Assembly: GCA_002699585.1 (NCBI GenBank)
Contig: PABP01000005.1
Span: 1 to 64,000, forward strand
Length of the DNA: 64,000 bases
Direction: 5' to 3'
From: Anaerolineaceae bacterium
GTDB taxonomy: Bacteria > Chloroflexota > Anaerolineae > Aggregatilineales > Phototrophicaceae
Every line of letters begins with the position of its first letter. The first letter of the stretch is position 1. Made by a program: the position numbers and the translations under genes. Below the pieces are notes generated by a model. It searched no databases. It was not told the DNA's origin and saw only the letters and a program-made list of their open reading frames with translations. Shown piece by piece: positions 44,591-51,957 of this stretch.

Positions 44591-45283
44591 ATGACAAAAT
44601 ACGGCCAATACTGCCCGATTGCCCAGGCGCTGGAACTGCTGGGCGACCGTTGGACGCTGCTCATCATTCGCGACATGCTGACTGGTACACAGCACTTTAA
44701 CGACCTGCTGCGCGGCCTACCGGGCCTCTCAAAGGCGTTGCTGGCCAAACGACTGAGGCACCTGGAGCGCGTGGGCATCATTCAGAAAGTTGAAAATGAG
44801 AGGGGGCGTCAGACGACCGCGTACCACCTGACGCAATCCGGCCAGGAGTTGGATGCCATTATCCATGCGCTGCTGATATGGGGCGTGAAGTGGAGTTTTG
44901 GCGACCCACGTGCTGACCAACTTGATCCGCTGCTGTTGATGTGGTGGGTGCATGACCGCGTCCATACGGACGCTTTGCCACCGGAACAGGTGGTGGCACA
45001 GTTCGATTTTTCCGGGGCGTCACGCGATACATACTGGCTGGTCATGCAGCCAGCCGAGGTCATGCTGTGCCTGACCGACCCCGGCTATGAAATCAACCTG
45101 CTGGTGAATGCCGACCTGGCCTGCTTCTTCAAGCTGTGGCTAGGCCAGATCGACTACGAAGATGCACTCAACACAGGTCAAATTCAAGTAGATGGTCTGC
45201 CTCGGCTGGTGCGAGAATTCCCCAATTGGTTTGCTTGGAGCCTCGCTGCCCCGGCAGTACGAGAAGCACGGCGGGCATCCTAA
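44591..45283 (+). CDS. HxlR-family regulator with SCP2-like C-terminal domain
   Basis: The 230-residue protein starts with an HxlR winged helix (CPIAQALELLGDRWTLLIIRDM ... LLRGLPGLSKALLAKRLRHL ... YHLTQSGQEL). Its cysteine near residue 9 is the one some members use for redox or aldehyde sensing. The extra 125 C-terminal residues resemble an SCP2/sterol-carrier-like ligand domain. AGGGAG precedes the ATG. It probably controls the divergent methyltransferase gene or the SDR gene that ends ten bases away. Confidence 0.8.
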   Translation: MTKYGQYCPIAQALELLGDRWTLLIIRDMLTGTQHFNDLLRGLPGLSKALLAKRLRHLERVGIIQKVENERGRQTTAYHLTQSGQELDAIIHALLIWGVKWSFGDPRADQLDPLLLMWWVHDRVHTDALPPEQVVAQFDFSGASRDTYWLVMQPAEVMLCLTDPGYEINLLVNADLACFFKLWLGQIDYEDALNTGQIQVDGLPRLVREFPNWFAWSLAAPAVREARRAS

Positions 45284-45292
45284 GAGTATAGA

Positions 45293-45955
45293 CTATGTAC
45301 CCTTGTAGATGATTTCCCAGTTATCGACGCTGAGAGCAGCCGTGTGCAACTGCCAGTATTTATCGGCGATGTCGTCCGGGTCGAAGCCATCTTCTTTATG
45401 GATGTAGCCTGCGACGGTCACGATGCCTACTTTGATGCCGTCAGCCGTGACTTCCTTCGCCAGACTGTTTACATAATTGCGCAGGGCCGCTTTACCTGTA
45501 CTGAGCGCGACGTACTCCGGTCGTGGATTGATCGCCAAGCCGCCGCCTGTGAACAGGATGGTCCCCATGCCAGCTTCGCGCATGGCAGGCACCGCCCATT
45601 GCGCCGATACCACCGCCCCAATCAAATTGACGCGCACGGCATCCAGCAACACCGCCACGTCTACCGTCGAGGGCAGACCATCACCATAGCCCGCCGCATT
45701 GTAAACCAGCACATCCGGCGCTTTGAGTTGGTCCTCAATGTGTGCGAAAGTCGTCCGCAGAGATTCCGGGTCGGCTGCATTGGCCGGGAAGCCATGCACA
45801 TCATAATCTTTCATGTGCTCCAGTTGGCGCAATTCTGTGACCAGCTTATCCGCATTGCGCGATACCAGCGCAATGGTAAAGCCTTCTCTGGCAAAGCGAT
45901 GCGCAATCGACACACCCATCTGGGGACCAGCCCCCACAATCACACAACATTTCAT
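45293..45955 (-). CDS. Short-chain dehydrogenase/reductase
   Basis: The 220-residue protein begins CCVIVGAGPQMGVSIAHRF in place of TGxxxGxG, has VLVYNAAGYG in place of NNAG, and has YVALSTGKAALRNYV where the usual Tyr-x3-Lys is YVALSTGKAAL, that is Tyr-x6-Lys with Ser next to it. The altered spacing means that catalysis should be checked. The C-terminus is shortened to IHKEDGFDPDDIADKYWQLH. Convergent with the regulator gene. Confidence 0.85.
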   Translation of the reverse strand: MKCCVIVGAGPQMGVSIAHRFAREGFTIALVSRNADKLVTELRQLEHMKDYDVHGFPANAADPESLRTTFAHIEDQLKAPDVLVYNAAGYGDGLPSTVDVAVLLDAVRVNLIGAVVSAQWAVPAMREAGMGTILFTGGGLAINPRPEYVALSTGKAALRNYVNSLAKEVTADGIKVGIVTVAGYIHKEDGFDPDDIADKYWQLHTAALSVDNWEIIYKGT

Positions 45956-46086
45956 CTTATGATCCTGACTTTATGTGACGTTCAACAGAAGCGTACACCC
46001 ATCATGGCAACCAATCAACTTTTTTGCGCTACACTAGGCGACATATCGGATCGTCTTATTTGCTTGGGAAACTGGACCTTTTTGGA

Positions 46087-48177
46087 ATGAAACTGACGAA
46101 AGAAACCACCCTTTTTTGCCCTGATGCCACCATCAGCGAAATCGCCTACGCGCTCAAGGCGCTGCGTGCGGACATGGCCGCCATATTCGGCCAGGAATCC
46201 ACACTAATTACTGAAGAAAGAAGCGACCAAATTCAGATACGGCTCGTTCCCAGTGAGCGCGAAGAAGCTTTTCATATTCGCTGCGATGGCGATGGGGTGA
46301 AGATCGAAGGCAGCGATGCGCTGGGCGTCGTGTTCGGGATTTACTATTTTTGTGAGCACAGCTTGGGCGTTGACCCTTATGGCTACTGGACCGATTTCCC
46401 CATTGTGCCGCGCGAGGTCATCGACCTACCTGCATTGGATTACACCTCACCGGAGCCAAAAGTGCGCTTCAGAGGCTGGTTCATCAACGATGAGGATTGT
46501 CTGATTGGTTGGCACGATGAAATGGAAATTTCCCTGGCTACCTGGGAAAAAATCTACGAGACGATTTTGCGGGCGGGCTTCAATATGGCCATCGCCGGGA
46601 CCGGGTCCAAGCCAACCGATGCTCATTTACAATTGGCCAGTGATATGGGTGTGTGGCTGACACAGCACCATGCCGAGCCCTTGGGGGCGCGTTTCTTCAG
46701 CGATGCCTACCCCGGCATTCCTGCGCGTATTCCAGAAGAACGGGACCGTTTTGTCGAGCTGTACCGCGAGGCCATCAACCTGCATCGCGGGCGCAAGATC
46801 GTGTGGGCGCTGGGTTACAGAGGCCAGGGTGACAGCCCCTTCTTTCGCTCCGACCCGCGCTATGCCACGCTGGAAGCGCGCGGCAAAGCCATCTCGGATA
46901 TGATCGCGTTGCAGAAAAGCCTGGTCGAGGAGATGACCGATACGCCACAGCACTTCGCCCATAATGTCTATTCCGAGAGCGCTGAATTGTACCGCGAGGG
47001 GCATCTGCCACTGGCTGACGACATCATCCGGGTGTGGGCCGATAATGGCTTTGGGGCCATGCGTGCCCGTCGGGAGTGGAACCGTGAGCCGAATGTATCG
47101 TCGCTGCCGTTGGAGAGCGACAAAGACAAGGCCAGCGGCGTCTACTATCATGTCAGCTTCCATGATTTGCAGCTCGCCAGCGTCCACATGCCCTTCGTCG
47201 CTCCGGCCCTGATTCAGGAGCAGTTCGCGCAGCTATACGAAGCAGGCAACATTCGCTTTTTGACGTTGAACACCAGCAACATTCGCCCGCACGTCTTTAA
47301 CATTGATTTCATCAGCAAGCTGACGCGCTTCCCTGAGGAGCACTTCACAGGTGATGCCAGCCCGGTCGAGCAGCATTATGCCGCCTGGACTGGCAAGTAT
47401 TTCCCTGGCCATGAAGCCGCCATTCAGGATTTGATCGAACGCTACCATGCGGCCTTCTTCGGTTATGGCCCCAAGCCGGATGAAGTCGCCGGGGAGCAGG
47501 TGGCGCATCATGGGCTGCGCAATGCCATCAGCGCGATTGTGCATGGCCGCAACGTGTTGGAATCCACCTATACGTTCCATTACATTCCTGATCCGGTGGA
47601 AACAACAGAAGACTGCTTTAACTGGCTGCTGGCCAAAGCTGAGCCGACCCTGCCCAAGTGGGCATCACTGCAAGCCGATGCCAAAACCCTGGCTGCTCAG
47701 CTAGACGGTTATTCAGCACAGTTCTTCACCGACAATATCCACAAACAGATCGACTATATGGCCAACTCGTATCAGGGGTTGGTGTATGGATTGCAGGGAT
47801 TGCTAGCTTACATGAGCGAGGACTATCTGGGGGCATTCTGCTTGCTCAGCCAGAGCAAGTGGGCGATAGATGCCGCTTGGGAAGCTCTCATCCGAACTGA
47901 ACATGACAAATGGAAAAACTTCTTCCGGGGTGAATGGCTAACGGGTACGCAGGAAACACTCCGTTGGCTGGAAACCGCACGTGGTATGGCCAAAATCATG
48001 GCCGATACAGGCGTCGATATGTATCTGCCTGCATGGCCCATCCAGGCGTTGGACGCAGCCGGACAGTCAACGATTCATACGATTATGCAGGCCGTCACTG
48101 AGAATGATGGACTCGCACGGGCGCTCATCTCAATCAAGGATGGACACCTGCTGCCGCCATCAGACTGGTTGAGCTAA
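46087..48177 (+). CDS. GH115-like glycoside hydrolase (alpha-glucuronidase type)
   Basis: I choose the ATG at 46087 (MKLTKETTLFCPD) over one 21 codons upstream. The 696-residue protein lacks a signal peptide. It has an N-terminal beta/alpha domain (about 1-100, ending GVVFGIYYFCEHSLGVDPYGYWTDF) and then the barrel start KVRFRGWFINDEDCLIGW, typical of GH115. After this come long helical parts. GH115 enzymes remove glucuronic acid from xylan; identification here is by the middle region only, and the protein is shorter than classical members, so specificity may differ. Confidence 0.65.
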   Translation: MKLTKETTLFCPDATISEIAYALKALRADMAAIFGQESTLITEERSDQIQIRLVPSEREEAFHIRCDGDGVKIEGSDALGVVFGIYYFCEHSLGVDPYGYWTDFPIVPREVIDLPALDYTSPEPKVRFRGWFINDEDCLIGWHDEMEISLATWEKIYETILRAGFNMAIAGTGSKPTDAHLQLASDMGVWLTQHHAEPLGARFFSDAYPGIPARIPEERDRFVELYREAINLHRGRKIVWALGYRGQGDSPFFRSDPRYATLEARGKAISDMIALQKSLVEEMTDTPQHFAHNVYSESAELYREGHLPLADDIIRVWADNGFGAMRARREWNREPNVSSLPLESDKDKASGVYYHVSFHDLQLASVHMPFVAPALIQEQFAQLYEAGNIRFLTLNTSNIRPHVFNIDFISKLTRFPEEHFTGDASPVEQHYAAWTGKYFPGHEAAIQDLIERYHAAFFGYGPKPDEVAGEQVAHHGLRNAISAIVHGRNVLESTYTFHYIPDPVETTEDCFNWLLAKAEPTLPKWASLQADAKTLAAQLDGYSAQFFTDNIHKQIDYMANSYQGLVYGLQGLLAYMSEDYLGAFCLLSQSKWAIDAAWEALIRTEHDKWKNFFRGEWLTGTQETLRWLETARGMAKIMADTGVDMYLPAWPIQALDAAGQSTIHTIMQAVTENDGLARALISIKDGHLLPPSDWLS

Positions 48178-48873
48178 TTTCATAAAGCTGCGGGCAACCA
48201 ATACGGAGAAAACGCTCCAGGGTAGCAGCGAGACAAAACCGAATAACAGGCCAATGGTGCCAAAAGGCGTAGGCACCAGCATCAGCACGCCCGCGATCAA
48301 ACCGGCATAGGCGGCGACTTTGCTGAAGTGCGGGCTGCGCAGCATCACCCAGGCGAATAGTAGCAGGGCAACAGCGTTTAGCAGATAATAGGCAATGAAT
48401 GCAGTGCCTACATATTTGATGGTCAGCGCCTGACCTGCCCCCAGTAAGATGGCCTGCTGGGCGGCATCGGCAGTAGCGTACTGTTGACTGAGCGCCAGCA
48501 TTTCAAAGGCGGTATTGGTCGGGAAGTAAGCGGTTATACCCACCAGCCCGGTCACCAGTGCCACCCAGATAGCGGATCGATGCAGTGAGCGCAGGGCAAC
48601 GAACAGCGCCAGATAGATAACAATCATCAGGGCGTTATTGACCAGATACAACAGGTCAAGATTGAGCAGCGCCATGAGGGGGTTATCGATCAGATGGGCA
48701 AACCAATCCGTGATCAGCTCCGGCGGCGGTGACACCATGAAGACGATAATCTGTATGGGGATAATCAGCACATTGACGATGGCAGCGACTGCACCCAGGC
48801 GGTAAAGCCAGCGCCATGATAGATCAGCCGGATCGCTGCGGGCCTGCGTGATAACGTTCGACGCAGCAGGCAT
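48160..48873 (-). CDS. DUF4386-like membrane protein
   Basis: AAGGAGG five bases before the ATG at 48873 (MPAASNVITQARSD) sets the start; 237 residues. Six membrane helices are visible, with a WRWLYRLGAVAAIVNVLIIP opening, a conserved-looking AYFPTNTAFEMLALSQQYA loop, and GTAFIAYYLLNAVALLLFAW. This agrees with the DUF4386 family of unknown function in layout. Its end overlaps the GH115-like gene by 18 bases tail to tail. Confidence 0.6.
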   Translation of the reverse strand: MPAASNVITQARSDPADLSWRWLYRLGAVAAIVNVLIIPIQIIVFMVSPPPELITDWFAHLIDNPLMALLNLDLLYLVNNALMIVIYLALFVALRSLHRSAIWVALVTGLVGITAYFPTNTAFEMLALSQQYATADAAQQAILLGAGQALTIKYVGTAFIAYYLLNAVALLLFAWVMLRSPHFSKVAAYAGLIAGVLMLVPTPFGTIGLLFGFVSLLPWSVFSVLVARSFMKLAQPV

Positions 48874-48981
48874 GCATTCCTCCTTTGGCATATAGGCATT
48901 ATAGCTAGCCTACTCAGGCTGAAGCGCCTCTCACAAGTGAGGGATGTCATGCAGCTATCACATTATGGACGGACACGGTTA

Positions 48982-49362
48982 TCAACCCGCTAGCGCTGCG
49001 TCAATTTGCTGCTGAAGCACGGCTTCGTCGATGATGCCCTGGGCACGATACGCTTCGTCGCCAGCGGCAGTGAACAGCACAAAGCTGGGATGCCCTGGCA
49101 AATTCAGGCTGCGGAAAGCGGCTTCGCCATCGGCGGCATCGCGGGCGTTATAGCTGATGAAGGCGACCTGATCGCTGTATTGCTCTTCTAGCCCATTCAC
49201 GATGGGCGTCATGCGCGCTCAAGGCGGTCATTCATCGGTGTAGAAAAAGAGGAAAGTGGGCTTGTCGACAGCCAGTGGCAACTCGACCGATGCGTTTTGT
49301 GCCGTGGCACAAGCGGTCAGGCTAAACAGGAGCAGCAGAAATAAGCTGAAAAATCGAAGCAA
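48982..49362 (-). CDS. Candidate selenoprotein: thioredoxin-fold lipoprotein with UPPU active site
   Basis: One frame runs from a TTG at 49362 to the stop at 48982 if two TGA codons, at 49230-49228 (codon 45) and 49221-49219 (codon 48), are read through. The product would be 126 residues. It has a lipoprotein signal with lipobox LTAC (Cys18), then KPTFLFFYTDE, TGA-Pro-Pro-TGA, then ARMTPIVNGLEEQY and the cis-Pro segment LPGHPSFVLF. The two TGA fall exactly where thioredoxins have the CxxC pair (compare the usual WCPPC or WCxxC form), so both are read best as selenocysteine. A TTG start and an AGG nine bases upstream are weak; no ATG is available before an upstream stop. A conventional gene caller would report only the 76-residue part from the internal ATG at 49212. 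Nearby genes end in TGA, so TGA is not reassigned in general. Confidence 0.75.
49191..49207 (-). promoter_or_regulatory. Candidate bacterial SECIS element
   Basis: In the transcript, GCCCAU and AUGGGC form a perfect six-pair stem closed by the loop CGUGA. Counting from the U of the second UGA as 1, the loop G and U are at 22 and 23, and a G is among the first two loop bases, as required in bacterial SECIS elements; E. coli fdhF has its loop GU at 23-24. For the first UGA the G is at 31, still within the tolerated range. Confidence 0.55.
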
Positions 49363-49441
49363 GGTCGTTAGCCTAACATTTTGCTGAACAATGAGCGTCT
49401 ACTTACTACAGAGTATCATTTGATCAGCCTTTCTGTGCTGT

Positions 49442-50299
49442 TTATCGCAAGAACTCACATACATGTCTAATGACTTGCTCGTTCATCAGGATGCGATTGT
49501 GCCCTAGCCCCTTCGTCAGCATGACCTCGGCGCCATTCCAAACGGAGGCAATCGCCTGAGCATTCGTAAACGGTACAACCCGATCATCTTGATCGTGAAT
49601 AATCAGGACAGGTTCTGAGCGCATGCGGGCGGTTTGCTCAACGTCAAAACTTTGCACCGAGCGATCCACCAGCTTAACCAACAAACGTTCCATGACATGT
49701 CGGGCACGTTCAGGTAGATTGACGACACTGGCAAATGTATCAATCATGTCCTGTAATTGGTTGACAGGGGCAATCAGGATGAATTTCCCAATGCCTGTTA
49801 TCGGAAAGCGCTCCATCATTAGCGTGATTGAGCCTGTGCCAAACGAATGCGCTATCACAGCGTAGGGGACGCCCAACTGCTGGATGACAGCATACAGCGC
49901 GTCGCTCGTCAGCATATAGTTGGAACGCCTGCCCGATGACTGCCCATGCGCATGATTGTCGATGAGCGTCACACGATAGCCCTCATCTAGCAGCGGTTGG
50001 ACAAACTTCTTGAATTGCTTACTGCTGCCTTCCCATCCATGCACACAAAATACAGTTGGACCTTCCCCCCAGCTATAGGTCCTGATAACACCTGCATGGA
50101 AAGGCACATCCACAATTTCGGACGGTGGCAGCGTATACTTATCAAACTTAGCTGAGACGATGCGCTTGGGCGTAGCAAATAAGCGCAGTGCCAGTCGACC
50201 TGCCAGATTGGGCATTAGTTGCCCCAAAGTACCAAAGAACACCTGAATACCTCTCAGGGCGATGGGTGTAGACTTATGTTTACGGGCAATGGTCGCCAT
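49442..50299 (-). CDS. Alpha/beta hydrolase
   Basis: GAGGA eight bases upstream supports the ATG at 50299; 285 residues. The fold shows FCVHGWEGSSKQF (oxyanion region), nucleophile Ser in AHSFGTGS, Asp in IIHDQDDRVVP and His in TKGLGHNRIL, a complete triad. The first 45 residues (GIQVFFGTLGQLMPNLAGRLALRLF) form an amphipathic helix that may bind membrane. It is divergent from a TetR gene and shares a regulatory region with a 9-bp inverted repeat, so it is the likely target of that regulator. Substrate could be an ester or a lipid. Confidence 0.9.
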   Translation of the reverse strand: MATIARKHKSTPIALRGIQVFFGTLGQLMPNLAGRLALRLFATPKRIVSAKFDKYTLPPSEIVDVPFHAGVIRTYSWGEGPTVFCVHGWEGSSKQFKKFVQPLLDEGYRVTLIDNHAHGQSSGRRSNYMLTSDALYAVIQQLGVPYAVIAHSFGTGSITLMMERFPITGIGKFILIAPVNQLQDMIDTFASVVNLPERARHVMERLLVKLVDRSVQSFDVEQTARMRSEPVLIIHDQDDRVVPFTNAQAIASVWNGAEVMLTKGLGHNRILMNEQVIRHVCEFLR

Positions 50300-50340
50300 G
50301 TTAAACGTCCTCAGCCTAATATAGAATCTATGTGAACACT

Positions 50341-50367
50341 GGTCACATTAAACTCAAGAATGTGACC
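50341..50367. promoter_or_regulatory. Inverted-repeat operator between hydrolase and tetR
   Basis: GGTCACATT (50341-50349) and AATGTGACC (50359-50367) match perfectly with a nine-base spacer. Additional TGTGA and GTCAACATT half-sites flank them (50331 and 50371). Placed between divergent starts at 50299 and 50404. Confidence 0.65.
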
Positions 50368-50403
50368 GTTGTCAACATTCAATATTTTTCGAAGGCAAAC
50401 CCA

Positions 50404-51012
50404 ATGTCAGAGCCAACCCAACGGCCCTATCATCATGGCAATTTATACACATCGATGCTCGATACTGCGCAGGAGATTTTGCAGACAGAGGGTATCAGCG
50501 GCATTACCATGCGGGAGATTGCCAAGCGCGTTGGGGTTTCCCACTCAGCCGCGTATCGTCATTTTGCCAGCAAGGAATTATTGCTCGCCATGATCGCAAA
50601 GAGTGGCTTTGAGTCCTTAACTGGGATATTGAGGTCCATTCGCGACGACGATGACATCCCCCTTGGCCATAAATTCCAGCAAATGGGCATCGCGTATATT
50701 CACTTCGCAGCCGAACATCCAGCCCAATATCGCTTGATGTATGGTAGCGAAGCCATTGATGCAACCGAATTTCCTGAGTTGCAGTCAGCGATCCGTACGC
50801 TGGCTAAAGAGGTTTTATCCATGATTAAAGTCTGTCAGCAGGGGCGCACGATCAAAGCGAGCAATGCCGTGCAAATATCGAATGCAGCCTGGGCTTTAAC
50901 ACATGGAGCCGCCATGCTCATTATAGATAAGCGTATTGAAGTAGATGATATTACGGCCTTTGCTCGCAGCATCACAGAAATTCTGCGTGAGGGTATCGCA
51001 CCGTCAAATTAA
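50404..51012 (+). CDS. TetR/AcrR-family regulator
   Basis: The ATG at 50404 (MSEPTQRPYHHGNLYTSM) with GAAGG eight bases upstream gives 202 residues. The DNA-binding part is GISGITMREIAKRVGVSHSAAYRHFASKELLL at about 35-65, and the C-terminal part is of the WHG/TetR_C_33 kind (FAAEHPAQYRLMYGSEAIDA). It probably represses itself and the divergent alpha/beta hydrolase through the inverted repeat at 50341-50367. Confidence 0.9.
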   Translation: MSEPTQRPYHHGNLYTSMLDTAQEILQTEGISGITMREIAKRVGVSHSAAYRHFASKELLLAMIAKSGFESLTGILRSIRDDDDIPLGHKFQQMGIAYIHFAAEHPAQYRLMYGSEAIDATEFPELQSAIRTLAKEVLSMIKVCQQGRTIKASNAVQISNAAWALTHGAAMLIIDKRIEVDDITAFARSITEILREGIAPSN

Positions 51013-51015
51013 GTA

Positions 51016-51936
51016 TCAATGCGGCTCAGGCTGTTGCTGATGAGCCTTCTCCGATTCTGTCTGGCCTACCATCCAGCAATCATCAGGGCCGTATTCCAAC
51101 TGCACGGTGATATGCTCCAGTACCATGCCCTCGACCACATGCATCACCTGCTGGCGAATGTCATCGCGCTGCTGGCGGTCGGTCGCTTCATCCACGACCA
51201 GATGCGTCGTTAGCACATTATGTTCGCCATCCAACGACCAGATATGCGTGTGATGCACGGACTGTACGCCTGCAATCGACCTGAGTTTGTCATCAATGTC
51301 ACTGACATCGACCTCAGCGGGCGAGGCCTGCAAAAACAAAGATACCGTATCGCCTAGACGCTGCCAGACATTATAGAGAATATAGAGCGTGATACCGACC
51401 GATAGCAGCGGGTCAAGGATGGGCACATCGAAGAAAAACAGCACGATGCTGACCACCAATACCGCCACCCAGCCGAGCACGTCTTCCAGCAGGTGCAGGG
51501 CGACCACACGCGCATTGGTCGTCTTGTCGCCTTTGAGCCGCCAAGCGGCCAGCCCATTGATGGCAATACCGATGATTGCCAACAGCAGCATCCCCGGCGC
51601 TTCAACTGTTTGCGGGTTGAGCAAGCGCGGGATGGCTTCCGTCAGGATGTAGATCGAGCCGACAACAAGCACAATCGAATTGATGAGCGCCCCCAGCAGG
51701 GACAGCCGACGAAAGCCATAGGTAAAGCGTTGTGTCCCGTCCCGCTCGGCATAGCGGCCCAGAACCCAGGCCAACCCTAGCGATAGGCTGTCGCCGAGAT
51801 CGTGCAGGGCATCGGACATAATGGCGACGCTGTTGGTCAATGCGCCACCGATGACTTCCAGGATGGCAAAGCCCAGGTTGATGGCAAAAGCCCAACCCAG
51901 GTTGTTGCTGTTTCCATGTTGATGCTGATGTCCCAT
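51016..51936 (-). CDS. Cation diffusion facilitator (zinc exporter)
   Basis: The 306-residue protein has a His-rich start (MGHQHQHGNSNN), six membrane helices and the metal-site motifs SDALHDLGD (helix 2) and HLLEDVLG (helix 5), of the HxxxD/HxxxD kind that favours zinc. The cytoplasmic C-terminal domain (about 210-300) has HHTHIWSLDGEHNVLTTHLVVD, the CzcD-like part. AAGGAG precedes the ATG. It lies 21 bases after the copper ATPase gene on the same strand, so the two form a metal-efflux operon. Confidence 0.92.
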   Translation of the reverse strand: MGHQHQHGNSNNLGWAFAINLGFAILEVIGGALTNSVAIMSDALHDLGDSLSLGLAWVLGRYAERDGTQRFTYGFRRLSLLGALINSIVLVVGSIYILTEAIPRLLNPQTVEAPGMLLLAIIGIAINGLAAWRLKGDKTTNARVVALHLLEDVLGWVAVLVVSIVLFFFDVPILDPLLSVGITLYILYNVWQRLGDTVSLFLQASPAEVDVSDIDDKLRSIAGVQSVHHTHIWSLDGEHNVLTTHLVVDEATDRQQRDDIRQQVMHVVEGMVLEHITVQLEYGPDDCWMVGQTESEKAHQQQPEPH

Positions 51937-51957
51937 AAGACTCCTTTCGTATATGCG

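Noticed and set aside
45344-46090. 248-codon frame antisense to the SDR gene
   Set aside because: Covers the SDR on the other strand; His/Arg-rich antisense composition and no family match.
48982-49362. General reassignment of TGA in this genome as explanation for the thioredoxin frame
   Set aside because: Other genes in the window end with TGA at sensible places, for example the VanW gene (ATGA overlap at 33293-33296) and the recombinase.
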